Source: Dehalococcoidia bacterium (GTDB lineage Bacteria; Chloroflexota; Dehalococcoidia; GIF9; UBA5620). Taken from it: DNA of 40,242 bases. The position numbers were made by a program, and so were the translations under genes. The notes beneath the pieces are model-generated. The model ran no database searches. It was not told where the DNA came from and was given only the letters and a program-made list of their open reading frames with translations. The DNA is taken from NCBI GenBank assembly GCA_016783225.1, contig JADHWZ010000001.1:1-40242 (forward strand), read 5' to 3'. Of the stretch, positions 8,723-17,879 are shown piece by piece; the stretch's first letter is position 1, and the number at the start of each line of letters is the position of its first letter.

Positions 8723-9579
8723 TACCAGACCGACGCGCCTTGAAAGACCACGAAGTCCGCACACCCGAGGCTGACACTCTATCGCGTGGTATCGGCAATG
8801 TCATCTTCTTCCTTTCCATATGGTTCTTGTCAATTCTCCAAATAACGAAAGCTTTCCTTTTTCGATGTTGACCTTCATTCTTCAATGTATCCACAGGTTT
8901 CCCGTTGGTCTTGCCATGTCTTCAATAGCTTTTCAAGTGCCTGCGGGCCGTCGTGCGACCGCCTAGTTGTGCTAGGGTCATGAGTGCAGCCATCTTGTGC
9001 TTGACAGGCTTCCCCAGTTGTGTTAGCATCCCCGAATCTGTATGTGACACCGTTTTATACAGCACATGTGTAATATCGCATAATTTCAGGTTGCTGAGTC
9101 ATCGCTCATATGTGGTTGTGACGTGGCAGGAGCAGCGAACACAAAGACATCGTGGCCCTACCCGAGACACGGGGCGCTCACCTCAATGGGTGAGTCGGGT
9201 GTCATTGCCTACCGAGTGCCTCGCTTTGTGTTGCGCCACGGCTGTCAATTCCCACTCACCTCTTCACTTCTGGATCCTGCCCCCCCTAAACGCCGAATCC
9301 GCGACCGTTCCGGTCGGTTCGCAGACGTCCACCCAAAAGCAGGCACCTACAACAGATCAAGTTTCACGCTTTCGACACAGATGCCACGGCACTGCCACAT
9401 GCGAATTTGAGGCTGCGATTGCAGTGTTCCATGACGCGCAGGCGCGCGTCCAAAACCGAGATAACGGAAGGGGGTGATAGCCTGCGAATAAGGAAACACT
9501 AAAAACCGGAAGCACTCGACGGTTGGGGATTGCTTCCTGGCTGAAGAGGTTGTGTAACCGAGACTATGAAGGAGGTATC
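8723..9579. other. Long intergenic region, no supported gene
   Basis: About 860 bases without a convincing gene. ORFs at 8953-9477 and 9123-9410 overlap in different frames, lack ribosome sites and give low-complexity, unrecognised translations. The stretch holds a candidate promoter at 9001-9029 and an untranslated leader of over 500 bases before the lipoprotein gene. It could be decayed DNA or contain an undetected small RNA. Confidence 0.45.
9001..9029 (+). promoter_or_regulatory. Candidate sigma-70 promoter
   Basis: A perfect TTGACA at 9001-9006 is followed after 17 bases by TAGCAT (9024-9029), four of six matches to the -10 consensus. It points toward the lipoprotein gene at 9580, which would leave a leader of more than 500 bases, so its target is uncertain. 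Confidence 0.35.
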
Positions 9580-10140
9580 ATGTTGGTAAAGACACACAAC
9601 AACAAGTTTGCTGCACTCGTCATCGCCGTTATTCTAGTTCTGGGACTTACGTTGCCGGCATGCGCAGCAGCGGTACCTGAGCCCGAGCTCTCATTTGAAG
9701 CCACAAAGTATAAAAATGCAGAACACGGCTTCTCTGTCTACCATCCTGCTGCTTGGGAAGGGACTGAAGAGCCGGAGCTAGGGCCGACGGTTGTCTACGC
9801 AGCTGGAGACCCTGGCGAGCCTCCCCTCCCAGCCATGGTTATTGACGTTCTTGAAGGTGACACCTTTGCCGATACACTCACCGCGGCACTGGAGGGAGGT
9901 GGTGCCGAAAACGTTAAGATCTTCACGGAGACCGAGACAACTCTGAGAGATGGCACTCCAGCCATTGAGGCGGAAGGTGCTTTCTCGAACCCGGCAGTTC
10001 CATTGCCGCTGGATGCTTTCTGGCTTGGGGCAAAGAAAGACGGCACTTGGACCTTCGTTACAGTAATCACGATAGATGCGATTGCTCCGTTCGATGCAGA
10101 GCTGTTCTCGGAGATTGCCCATACCTTGCTGCTCGAATAG
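9580..10140 (+). CDS. Small lipoprotein with PsbP-like fold (putative)
   Basis: The start chosen is the ATG at 9580, preceded by GAAGGAGG with ideal spacing; an in-frame extension to 9523 has no ribosome site. The 186-aa product starts with a short charged region, a hydrophobic core and a lipobox LPAC (Cys28), so it should be lipid-anchored outside the cytoplasmic membrane. The mature part opens with 'YKNAEHGFSVYHPAAWEG', the pattern of PsbP-like/DUF1795-like domains, and continues as alternating strands through 'TTLRDGTPAIEAEG'. Function is unknown. It follows the SDR and precedes an acyl-CoA synthetase but appears independently transcribed. Confidence 0.8.
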   Translation: MLVKTHNNKFAALVIAVILVLGLTLPACAAAVPEPELSFEATKYKNAEHGFSVYHPAAWEGTEEPELGPTVVYAAGDPGEPPLPAMVIDVLEGDTFADTLTAALEGGGAENVKIFTETETTLRDGTPAIEAEGAFSNPAVPLPLDAFWLGAKKDGTWTFVTVITIDAIAPFDAELFSEIAHTLLLE

Positions 10141-10183
10141 ATAGAAGGAGTCAACGCCTAGGGTTCGGCATCTTCATGAGTTC

Positions 10184-10209
10184 TCTACGCCACGCTCGCG
10201 TGGCGTAGA
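10184..10209. other. Strong stem-loop downstream of the lipoprotein gene
   Basis: An 11-bp perfect inverted repeat (arm TCTACGCCACG, allowing for the terminal T-A pair) with loop CTCG. No T-run follows on either strand, so it is not a canonical intrinsic terminator. It may act as an mRNA 3'-end stabiliser or a Rho-associated pause site between the lipoprotein and the acyl-CoA synthetase. Confidence 0.6.
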
Positions 10210-10328
10210 CCTCAGGGTGAGCGACGCGGTATTCTCAGCGATGCGGCATCACTTATCGGCAGGTGAGCACTTGTGCCTTGGGATTACTTGGACGGCGCTA
10301 AGTCAAGAACAATGTCGGAGGTGAAACA

Positions 10329-11930
10329 ATGAACGTATTGGGGGACATCCCACGGAGATGGTCTCAGTTTGAGCCTGATAAAGAATGCATGGTGTGCTAT
10401 AGCTACGGTGAGGTCAGATATAACTATAAGGAGTTCAACGAGAGGATCAATCGTGTAGCTAATTCCCTGCTCGGCATTGGCCTGAAAAGAGGCGACCATG
10501 TGGCAATACTGATGGAGAATTGTCACCGGTACGCTGAGCTGTACTACGCCATGTACAAGACCGGACTAATTCCGGTACCACTCAATCTCAGGTTACATCC
10601 AAAAGAGCTGCAATATATAACCGACCACTCGGATTCCGTGGGGCTAATAATCGGGCCCGAATTCAAGGATCTTGCCGCCTCCCTCAAACCGGAAGTAAAG
10701 AAGGTCAAGCACTACATCAGCGCCGTTGAAAGAGTCGAGGGCATGGAATGCTATGAGGACTTCGTGGAGAAAGGGTCCCCAGAAGAACCCGGAATAGAAG
10801 TAGACGAAAACGATGATGCCATGCTCATCTATACGGGAGGAACAACCGGGTTACCTAAAGGGGCTGTGTTGACTCACAGGAATTTCATGAACTGGCTGAC
10901 AGATTCTGTGGTGAACAGTACGATAAACATTACTCCGGGGCGGACAGGGTTCACTCCCGAGGATAGCACACTGTTTATTCTGCCCGCATTTCACATCTCC
11001 TTCTGGCCAATACTTCTATACCATTTTCTGGGTAACAAAGTCGTTATGGTTAGGCGACCTGACCTAACACAGATTCTCCAAACCATAGAAAAAGAAAGAA
11101 TCACCCATATGAACGCTGTACCAACGGTATATTTCTGGCTTGTCAAACATCCCGACGTGAAGAAATACGACTTGAGCAGTGTCAAAGGGTTTTCCTATGC
11201 TGGCGCACCCTTTCCTACTGAGGTGCTCAAAGAATGCGCGGAGGTTTTTGGCCCTATATTTGGATCAGGCTACGGAGCGACAGAGGGAGGACCCTGGACA
11301 TCATTACCTCCCAAGGACCATGTCTGGGAAGGTCCGGAGAAGCTGGTGAGAAGACTCAAGTCGGTGGGCAGACCTTCGATGCTCTGCGACGTCCGGATCG
11401 TAGATGAAGAAGGCAGGGATGTCAGCCTGGGTGAGGTCGGGGAGGTGATTGTTAAGACCAAGTCAACAATGAAGGAGTACTGGAAAGACCCCGAGAAAAC
11501 GAAGCAAGTCAAGAAGGGTGATTGGTACCATACTGGTGATCTCGGGGCTTTTGACGAGAATGGTTACGTCTACCTGCACGACAGGATGGCCGATATGATA
11601 AAGAGCGGCGCAGAAAGAGTATATCCCATTGAAGTGGAAAACGTTCTCCACAAGCATCCAGCCGTTTCGGAGGTCACTGTCATTGGCGTTCCTGATCCTG
11701 AATGGGGCGAACGGGTTGTTGCCATAGTGTACCTGGACCCGGAGCATGCCGAGAAATACAAGGGGAAGGAGGAGAACCTGAAGACAGAGTTGAAAGACTT
11801 CTGCCACCAGGAATTAGCTGGATACAAATGCCCCAAGACGATCGACTTCAGCGCTGAACCTTTGCCAAAATCGGCAATAGGAAAACTGACAAGGAAAGAG
11901 CTCAAACAAGAGTACAGGAAATCGAGCTGA
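10329..11930 (+). CDS. AMP-forming acyl-CoA synthetase
   Basis: A 533-aa ANL-superfamily enzyme. The ATP-binding P-loop is YTGGTTGLPKG (residues 168-178). Later come 'GYGATEGG', 'WYHTGDLGAFDENGY' with the ribose-binding Asp, and the C-terminal 'KSAIGKLTRKEL' containing the catalytic lysine. It activates a carboxylic acid to its acyl-AMP and then its CoA thioester. Length and motifs fit medium-chain, aromatic or alicyclic acid ligases as well as fatty-acid ligases; specificity cannot be read. A CGGAGGTGA ribosome site lies at the right distance from the ATG. It is followed by an OYE-like reductase after about 110 bases, so the two may be co-transcribed. Confidence 0.92.
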   Translation: MNVLGDIPRRWSQFEPDKECMVCYSYGEVRYNYKEFNERINRVANSLLGIGLKRGDHVAILMENCHRYAELYYAMYKTGLIPVPLNLRLHPKELQYITDHSDSVGLIIGPEFKDLAASLKPEVKKVKHYISAVERVEGMECYEDFVEKGSPEEPGIEVDENDDAMLIYTGGTTGLPKGAVLTHRNFMNWLTDSVVNSTINITPGRTGFTPEDSTLFILPAFHISFWPILLYHFLGNKVVMVRRPDLTQILQTIEKERITHMNAVPTVYFWLVKHPDVKKYDLSSVKGFSYAGAPFPTEVLKECAEVFGPIFGSGYGATEGGPWTSLPPKDHVWEGPEKLVRRLKSVGRPSMLCDVRIVDEEGRDVSLGEVGEVIVKTKSTMKEYWKDPEKTKQVKKGDWYHTGDLGAFDENGYVYLHDRMADMIKSGAERVYPIEVENVLHKHPAVSEVTVIGVPDPEWGERVVAIVYLDPEHAEKYKGKEENLKTELKDFCHQELAGYKCPKTIDFSAEPLPKSAIGKLTRKELKQEYRKSS

Positions 11931-12038
11931 AGAATGTATGCCGACTGCAACATAAGGAGGTGCAGCAAAGAAAGACGAAGAATCAGTTCAGCCCAAGGAG
12001 AATAGCAAATCTAAGGAAAGGATTTAGGAGACAAAACG

Positions 12039-13313
12039 ATGGCTTTCGAGAAACTTTTCGAACCAATCAAAATCAAGGATGTCGAGGTAAAGAACAGAAC
12101 CGTAGTGGCGCCGATGAACATGGTGTACTCAACACAACACGGGTATGCCACACAGCAAGACATAGCCAATCTGGCGCGCCGAGCCAAGGGTGGTTTCGGC
12201 TTAATCGTGACCGGCGCCGTGATAGCAACAAAGCTCTCAGCGCCGCACGTATGGCACAGGAACCTTTTGCTGTATGATGAATCGTTTATCCCTGGATTGA
12301 GCATGGTGGCACTGGGTTGCCAAGCACTGGGAGCAAAGGTGGCCATACAGCTCAGCATCGGCTTCGGAAGGTCGGGGCATGCACTTGACGGGACACAGCC
12401 CTATGCTCCTTCAGCTATTCCCAACGAGACACCACTTGAGATGATTCCTAAAGGGATAGTGGAATTCATGGCGGGCGCGCCAGGTCTGATAGAACAGCCG
12501 ATGTACGCCATTCCTAGGGAGATGACCATCCAAGAAATACTAAGCGAGGAGAAAGAGTTCGCTGAGGCATGCAGAAGAGCAGTAATAGCTGGATTTGACA
12601 TTATAGAAATACATGCGCCTCACGGCTATCTGGAGCACGAGTTCCTTTCAGCACGTTCCAACAAGAGAACTGACCTGTATGGTGGCTCATTGGTGAACCG
12701 CATGAGGTTTCTGCGCGAAGTCACCGAGAGCGCGTTGGAGGCAGTTAAGGATGCCATTCCGGTGGGCATCAGGATGAGCGCTGCTGACCACATGCCCGAA
12801 GGGTTCACCCTTGATGAAGCCAAAGAGGCAATGAAGATGTGTCAAGACCTGGGTGTAGCGTACTTGCATTTGTCCGACGGGTCTCATGAGGCGCTGAAAT
12901 ACTTCTTCCCGGACTCGCTGGAAGAGGTTGAACAGCACCTTCTGCAGGAAGCCAAGAGCATCAAAGAGGTCATCAGCATACCGGTAATCACGCCTGGGCT
13001 TCACGATCCAGCTGCCGCCGAGAAGGCCATCAAGGATGGCGCGACGGACATGATTTCGCTGGGCAGGCAGGCCCTGGCAGACCCGGACTGGCCCAACAAG
13101 GCAAAAGAGGGGAAGGCTGACAAAATAAAGAGGTGTAAACGGGACTGCATGTGCCTTATCACGGCCTCGGCCGGCCTGTATGCCAGATGTACCGTCAATC
13201 CCGAGCTAGGTTTTGAGCAATACGATCCGGACCTCTTCCCCAAGAGAAGGCCAGGAGCGATAATACCTGCCGGGGTAAGAAAGCTACCGGCACGAGGCCC
13301 AGCGCGGATCTAA
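12039..13313 (+). CDS. Old Yellow Enzyme-like NADH:flavin oxidoreductase, barrel domain only
   Basis: A 424-aa protein matching the FMN-binding TIM barrel of the 2,4-dienoyl-CoA reductase/BaiCD group. Visible motifs include 'VKNRTVVAPMNM', 'FDIIEIHAPHGYL' and 'LSARSNKRTDLYGGS', then the late-barrel 'GATDMISLGRQALADPDW'. Relatives with about 650 residues continue into FAD and NADH domains; this protein ends shortly after the Fe-S region. The cysteine pattern 'CKRDCMC' plus 'ARCTVNP' has the expected 11-residue gap before the last Cys but an abnormal spacing among the first three, so its cluster may be altered. The tail 'VRKLPARGPARI' has no counterpart I know. Likely role: reduction of an activated C=C bond. 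RBS: AAAGGATTTAGGAG. Confidence 0.87.
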   Translation: MAFEKLFEPIKIKDVEVKNRTVVAPMNMVYSTQHGYATQQDIANLARRAKGGFGLIVTGAVIATKLSAPHVWHRNLLLYDESFIPGLSMVALGCQALGAKVAIQLSIGFGRSGHALDGTQPYAPSAIPNETPLEMIPKGIVEFMAGAPGLIEQPMYAIPREMTIQEILSEEKEFAEACRRAVIAGFDIIEIHAPHGYLEHEFLSARSNKRTDLYGGSLVNRMRFLREVTESALEAVKDAIPVGIRMSAADHMPEGFTLDEAKEAMKMCQDLGVAYLHLSDGSHEALKYFFPDSLEEVEQHLLQEAKSIKEVISIPVITPGLHDPAAAEKAIKDGATDMISLGRQALADPDWPNKAKEGKADKIKRCKRDCMCLITASAGLYARCTVNPELGFEQYDPDLFPKRRPGAIIPAGVRKLPARGPARI

Positions 13314-13321
13314 CGTTAGAC

Positions 13322-13345
13322 CAAAGGGATAACTTGGTCCCTTTG
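13322..13345. other. Stem-loop between the OYE gene and the TRAP operon
   Basis: CAAAGGGA at 13322-13329 and TCCCTTTG at 13338-13345 form a perfect 8-bp stem with an 8-base loop. No T-run follows. A perfect TTGACA overlaps its right arm (13343-13348), with TACAGA 19 bases on, so the hairpin may also overlap a weak promoter for the TRAP genes. Confidence 0.4.
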
Positions 13346-13443
13346 ACAACCAAATAGCCCCAGCTCGTACAGAAGGTGCTAGTGAGAAGAAACGAGAGTG
13401 CTCTAAGCTAAGACAAGATTCAATTCCAGATGAGGAGGGAAAA

Positions 13444-14547
13444 ATGAGAAGGAACGTTTGGTTGGTATGTCTAAGTACTGTTTTGCTTGTAAGTCTGATT
13501 GTTGTAGGTTGCGCCAAAGCGCCTGCGCCTGGAGAACCGGGAGCACCCACGATAGGGGAAGAGCCGATTAAGCTAAGATTCGCCATGTGGGCACCTGAGT
13601 CGTCGCCCAACGTGTGGCACACAGTCATACCTTGGAAAGAGACGATAGAGGAACGAACGCAGGGCAGAGTCGAGGTATCCGTCTTCACTTTTGGGGGGTT
13701 GGGCCCGATGGAAGAGCTGTATGAGAATTGTCAGGCCGGAGTGTGTGACCTGTTCGAGTTTGGCATAATGTCCCAGTTCAAGTTTACCCAGATGGTGGGG
13801 ATGTCCTATCTTTTTCCTACAGCTACGGTGGCCTCCGTCGTCATTAACGAGTTAGCTCCCAAGTATTTGGCAGAGTACGATTATCCTGATGTTAAGATAC
13901 TGTGGATGCTTAGCAACTCACCCGCCGATGCGATTTGCTCCACTGAAAGGTGCGGCCTCATTAAGACTCTCGAGGACCGCAAAGGCAAGAAGACCTTTGC
14001 TATCTCACCTCTGTCTGTGAAGAACACCAAGGCTATTGGTGCGTCGCCGGTAAGTGTGCCTCTGGTGGAGTGCTACTCCGCTCTGGAAAGGGGAATGTTG
14101 GACTATTGGACCAGCAATAAGGACGCCGTGTGGGTGTTCAAAATCTGTTACGCGACGAAGTACCGGACCATAACGCCTCGGGGCAGCGGGACATTCACCA
14201 TGGGCGTAATGATGAATCAGGCCAAGTTCGATTCACTACCGCCGGACATTCAGCAGATTATAGAAGAGGAAAGTGGCGAGAAATGGGCGGCCATATCCGG
14301 ACGGGGTATGGAGCTCGCTGACAGGCTGGCCTGGGAAAAGGTACTGGAGTACGATGAGAAAGTCGGTAACCCACCGGTATATTACATGACGGAAGAAGAG
14401 CAGCTCAAGGGCGTGGAAATTGCCGACGCGATGAATGAGGAATTTATCGACGAACTTCAGGCCGAGGGTTATCCAGCGAGAGAGGCCATGGAAGAGCTTC
14501 TTCGCCTGGTCGAGGTCTACACAGAGAAGTACCCTCCCCTGGAGTGA
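13444..14547 (+). CDS. dctP: TRAP transporter substrate-binding lipoprotein (DctP family)
   Basis: A 367-aa extracytoplasmic solute-binding protein. The N-terminal signal has a hydrophobic stretch and ends at the lipobox 'VVGC' (Cys23), followed by a Pro/Ala/Gly-rich linker, so it is lipid-anchored. The mature domain shows the DctP family pattern: 'KLRFAMWAPESSPNVWHTVIPWKETIEERTQG' near the start (split here only for reading), 'KTLEDRKGKKTF', and 'ALERGMLDYWTSNKD' near the ligand site. It captures an organic acid for the DctQM permease encoded next. RBS GAGGAGGG precedes the ATG. Its last 45 codons are repeated in diverged form at 18207-18341, evidence for a lost paralogue. The ligand is unknown. 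Confidence 0.93.
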   Translation: MRRNVWLVCLSTVLLVSLIVVGCAKAPAPGEPGAPTIGEEPIKLRFAMWAPESSPNVWHTVIPWKETIEERTQGRVEVSVFTFGGLGPMEELYENCQAGVCDLFEFGIMSQFKFTQMVGMSYLFPTATVASVVINELAPKYLAEYDYPDVKILWMLSNSPADAICSTERCGLIKTLEDRKGKKTFAISPLSVKNTKAIGASPVSVPLVECYSALERGMLDYWTSNKDAVWVFKICYATKYRTITPRGSGTFTMGVMMNQAKFDSLPPDIQQIIEEESGEKWAAISGRGMELADRLAWEKVLEYDEKVGNPPVYYMTEEEQLKGVEIADAMNEEFIDELQAEGYPAREAMEELLRLVEVYTEKYPPLE

Positions 14548-14635
14548 TCGGGTGGTGCCCAGGCAGTTGGGCGAAACTGCCTGGTAGTGACCCTTAAGAA
14601 ATAAATTCGGAGGTGACGTCCTGCGATTAGAAAAG

Positions 14636-15184
14636 GTGGCTCAGCAGATAGAGGCAAAGATATCTCTGGTCAGCCAGCCACTCTATGTGGGTGCATACTG
14701 TCTCCTCGCGCTATTGGTATTGCTCACTACGGTTGACGTAATAGACCGGCGATTCTTTGGCGCTTCTCTTATTACGGGGGCGTATGAGCTCAGCGGCTTG
14801 TTTGTATCCGTGGTATGCTTCGCCACAATTTCATACGTTGAGTTGATGAGAAGGCACCTCAAAATAGACGTAATAACGCAACGCCTCCCGAGAAGACCAC
14901 AGGCTATCCTGTCGGCGATTATGTATTTCCTATACTTGGGGGTAATCTGCCTTCTGACCTGGGCGATGCTGACGCACGGCCTGGACGTAATGCATTCCGG
15001 CAAAACCTCCGTCAGTTTGGCGATTCCCCTCTACCCCTTTTACTTCGTGGGGACTTTTGGCTGCGTTTTGCTTATCTTGATGGTCTTGGCACACTTTCTG
15101 TTATATGTGGTGGAAGCATCAAAGAAGGGCGACACCAAAACCCCTGTAGGGGAGCCAAATGAAACCCCAGGGGAGGTGAACTAA
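14636..15184 (+). CDS. dctQ: TRAP transporter small permease (DctQ family)
   Basis: A 182-aa membrane protein with four hydrophobic segments, the normal count for DctQ. The family signature region 'DVIDRRFF' follows the first membrane segment. The listed start is GTG at 14636; the strong GGAGGTGA site lies about 16 bases before it, so an upstream non-ATG codon could be the true start. The stop codon is immediately followed by the ATG of the large permease, implying translational coupling. It bridges the binding protein and the DctM channel. Confidence 0.9.
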   Translation: MAQQIEAKISLVSQPLYVGAYCLLALLVLLTTVDVIDRRFFGASLITGAYELSGLFVSVVCFATISYVELMRRHLKIDVITQRLPRRPQAILSAIMYFLYLGVICLLTWAMLTHGLDVMHSGKTSVSLAIPLYPFYFVGTFGCVLLILMVLAHFLLYVVEASKKGDTKTPVGEPNETPGEVN

Positions 15185-16495
15185 ATGGATCCAGCTACTC
15201 TGGCTATCGTTGCCTTTGCTCTCATGCTTGTGCTTCTGCTGTTAGCCATGCCTGTTGGCCCTTGTATGGCCATAATAGGATTTGGCGGCATGTGTTTGCT
15301 GATCGGTCCAGAACCGGCGATTGCGCGCCTTGCCATACAGACGTTCACAACATCATCCATTTTTCTGTTCACCGTCGTCCCTCTTTTCATCCTTATGGGT
15401 CTCCTCGCCGCTGAGGCACGGCTGGGCGATGACATCTTCGTTGCTGCCCATACATGGTTAGGGCGTCTTCCAGGGGGACTGGCTGCTGCCAGTGCTCTGG
15501 GTTCCACTGCTTTTGGTGCTGTCTGTGGCGACGCCATTGCGGGTGGGGTTACTATGAGCTCAGTCGCCTTGCCTCAGATGCGAAGATATGGTTATAAGGA
15601 CACGCTATCTCTGGGTACTCTGTGCTCTGGAGGGCTACTGGGTTATATGATTCCCCCCAGCCTGGCGCTTATCGTTTTCTCCTTCTTCACCGACGAACCT
15701 ATAGGACTTCTTTTCGCCGCTGGGCTGATGCCGGGACTGCTTATCGCTGCACTGTTCATAGTTACCATCTTTGTTCTGTGCAAGCGAGATCCCACCCTGG
15801 GACCTCAAGGGTCTTCGTCAACGTGGAAAGAGAAGTTCGTATCGCTGAGGTACGCCTGGACAATCATAGCTGTGTTCGTGGCAGTGCTGGGAGGCATATA
15901 TGCAGGCATTTTCACTCCCACCGAAGCTGGGGCAGAGGGGGCTTTTGCTATCCTGGTTTTCGGTTTTATCTTCAGGCGCTGGACGTGGGAAAGACTCCGA
16001 AATGCTTTTGGCGGTGCGGTGCTGATGACCGGTATGATCTTCCTCATGATTTTCGGGGCTATGGCCTTCAAAGACTTCCTGGCGTTGACGGAAGTCCCCA
16101 TGAACTTAGCAGCGGGGATTGCCGCCAGCGGTCTCTCCGCGCTGACAGTGCTGGCAGTGATTCTGGCGTTACACATCATACTTGGCCTTTTTATGCCTGT
16201 CTTAGCGATCATGGTTCTTACCCTACCCCTGCTGTTTCCTGTGCTTGTGGCTCTCGATATCAACATCCTATTGTTTGCAGTTCTAATGGTGTTGGTCGTG
16301 ATGATAGGAGCTCTCACGCCACCGGTGGGTATAGTCGTCTTTGTACTGTGTGGATATGCTCAAGTGCCTATAATGACTGGATTCCGCGGAGTAATGCCTT
16401 TCATTATTGCTATGCTGGTTGGCCTGGTTATCCTGATAGCTTTTCCCGAAATCACGCTGTTCCTGCCCAAACTCATTAGCCCGGGGTTGTTCTGA
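15185..16495 (+). CDS. dctM: TRAP transporter large permease (DctM family)
   Basis: A 436-aa polytopic membrane protein of the usual DctM length, with about a dozen hydrophobic segments. Family features visible include 'TVVPLFILMGLLAAEA', 'GSTAFGAVCGDAIAGG', 'GYMIPPSLALIVFSF' and 'GIFTPTEAGAEGAF', the helix-hairpin and sodium-site regions. It carries out sodium- or proton-driven uptake of the acid delivered by DctP. It starts one base after the DctQ stop and shares its GGGGAGGTG ribosome site inside the dctQ end. The TRAP set is complete, so an energised acid uptake system is certain even though the substrate is not. Confidence 0.94.
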   Translation: MDPATLAIVAFALMLVLLLLAMPVGPCMAIIGFGGMCLLIGPEPAIARLAIQTFTTSSIFLFTVVPLFILMGLLAAEARLGDDIFVAAHTWLGRLPGGLAAASALGSTAFGAVCGDAIAGGVTMSSVALPQMRRYGYKDTLSLGTLCSGGLLGYMIPPSLALIVFSFFTDEPIGLLFAAGLMPGLLIAALFIVTIFVLCKRDPTLGPQGSSSTWKEKFVSLRYAWTIIAVFVAVLGGIYAGIFTPTEAGAEGAFAILVFGFIFRRWTWERLRNAFGGAVLMTGMIFLMIFGAMAFKDFLALTEVPMNLAAGIAASGLSALTVLAVILALHIILGLFMPVLAIMVLTLPLLFPVLVALDINILLFAVLMVLVVMIGALTPPVGIVVFVLCGYAQVPIMTGFRGVMPFIIAMLVGLVILIAFPEITLFLPKLISPGLF

Positions 16496-16541
16496 CGAGG
16501 TCATCCTTGCATGAGCGGGCACCGAAAGCCAGCATTCTTAG

Positions 16542-16555
16542 TCAGGTCGTCCTGA
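16542..16555. other. Short stem-loop after the TRAP operon
   Basis: TCAGG-TCGT-CCTGA, with a further ATTC/GAAT pairing across a bulge. There is no T-run, so termination is uncertain. It lies between the dctM stop and the ferredoxin-like gene. Confidence 0.3.
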
Positions 16556-16724
16556 GAATACCGAACCTGCAGTGTTCACCGGTCCGGACCGTGTAAGCAG
16601 GAAGGAGGCTATCGAGAGCGGTTTTCAAGTTGCGCTGACGATCTCGATATCCCCAAGAACATCAACACCAGTAACCCATTTAGTGAAGATAGTGCCAAAT
16701 AGTAAAAGAAGGAGGGCTTTGAAG

Positions 16725-17807
16725 ATGAGTGAGGAAGTATATCGACAAATGAGAGAAGCCATGGCTAAACGCGGGGGGATGCCAGCCCTGGATATACCTG
16801 AGTTTTATGAGGTGTGCCGAGTGCTTTTTACTCCGGAAGAGGCTGAGATTAATAACGCTATGCCTAGTGACTTTGTTGCCCCGAGCGTTATCGCCGAAAA
16901 GGCAGGCAAAAGTGAAGAAGAGGTCAGTACGATCCTGGAAGCAATGGCGGATAAAGGGCTTTGCGTATCTACTGTAAGAGAAGGAACACATCTCTACCGG
17001 CGGGAGCGATTGGAACCTGGGATATTCGAAGCACTGTTTATGCGGGGAACGAAAACGGACAGGGATCGGAACGTGGCCAGGGCTATCCACGACTACAGGG
17101 TTGCGGTGGAAGCGGCAGGTGGCGGTATCGACAATATTCCTTATCCTATTTCCCGCGTTATTCCGGTGGGCAGAACGGTTAAGGCTGATCAGGTGGTCCA
17201 CACCTATGACCAAGTCGTAGCCTATATTGAGAAGGCAGAGCCTATTTCCGTAGGTACCTGTTACTGTCGCCAGGAGGCACTGTTGCTCGATGAGAACGAT
17301 GTCTGCGGAGCGCCTATGGAGGTATGTTTCACATTCAATTGGTTGGCGGAATATTTCATTGAAAGGGGAATAGGGCGAAGAGTGACCAAAGAAGAGGCCC
17401 TAGAAATATTTCGTCGAGCCGAGGACGCCGGCCTGGTTCATGCCACCAGCAATGCTCAAGAACTAATTGCTCTCTGCAACTGCTGTCCCTGCCACTGTAT
17501 GAGGCTTAAACCAGTCCTCAAGCAGCCAGAACCCGCACAAGCTATTATCCACGGATTTGAGCCATCTTTTGATGCTGGACTATGTACGCTTTGTGGTATC
17601 TGCGTTGATCGCTGCCCGGCAAAGGCCCTGTCATTAGGGGAGGGAGACGTGCCACACCGGAACGTGGATAGGTGTATTGGGTGTGGTGCCTGTGCTTCTG
17701 GTTGTCCGACGGATGCAATCACCATGGTGGAAAGGGCTGGAACCCCAGTCCCGCCTGCTGATGAAAATGCCCTAGTGGGAGAAATACTAAAGAGTTTCAC
17801 ATTATGA
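16725..17807 (+). CDS. Iron-sulfur protein: winged-helix-like N-terminus, Cys-rich middle, two [4Fe-4S] ferredoxin motifs
   Basis: The start is ATG 16725, preceded by AGAAGGAGGG; an upstream in-frame extension to 16572 has no ribosome site. The 360-aa product has an N-terminal helical, winged-helix-like region ('APSVIAEKAGKSEEEVSTIL', about 45-85). The middle region holds CYC (179-181), Cys194, Cys201 and a striking CNCCPCHC (251-258). The C-terminus has two classical motifs, CxxCxxCxxxCP at 287-298 and 317-328. It is a cytoplasmic electron carrier with at least two [4Fe-4S] clusters and probably a further metal site. It lies just before the molybdoenzyme cluster, so it may be their electron partner. 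I do not know an assigned function for this architecture. Confidence 0.85.
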   Translation: MSEEVYRQMREAMAKRGGMPALDIPEFYEVCRVLFTPEEAEINNAMPSDFVAPSVIAEKAGKSEEEVSTILEAMADKGLCVSTVREGTHLYRRERLEPGIFEALFMRGTKTDRDRNVARAIHDYRVAVEAAGGGIDNIPYPISRVIPVGRTVKADQVVHTYDQVVAYIEKAEPISVGTCYCRQEALLLDENDVCGAPMEVCFTFNWLAEYFIERGIGRRVTKEEALEIFRRAEDAGLVHATSNAQELIALCNCCPCHCMRLKPVLKQPEPAQAIIHGFEPSFDAGLCTLCGICVDRCPAKALSLGEGDVPHRNVDRCIGCGACASGCPTDAITMVERAGTPVPPADENALVGEILKSFTL

Positions 17808-17819
17808 CGAGATGTGCAG

Positions 17820-17844
17820 TTGAACGGAAGTCATTTCTGTTCAA
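17820..17844 (+). terminator. Possible weak terminator after the ferredoxin-like gene
   Basis: TTGAAC...GTTCAA with further pairing through GGAA/TTTC forms a roughly 10-bp stem with one mismatch. It lies just after the stop at 17807 and is followed only by TTTGGT, so it is a poor intrinsic terminator. Confidence 0.3.
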
Positions 17845-17879
17845 TTTGGTCATGTAAGATAAGTTGCTGAAAATAGACA

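Noticed and set aside
8953..9477. 174-aa ORF on the plus strand, with a nested 95-aa ORF in another frame
   Set aside because: No ribosome-binding site, unrecognised low-quality translation, and two frames open over the same DNA. Treated as noncoding.
16572..16724. N-terminal extension of the Fe-S protein
   Set aside because: No ribosome site at the upstream start, while ATG 16725 has AGAAGGAGGG at good spacing.
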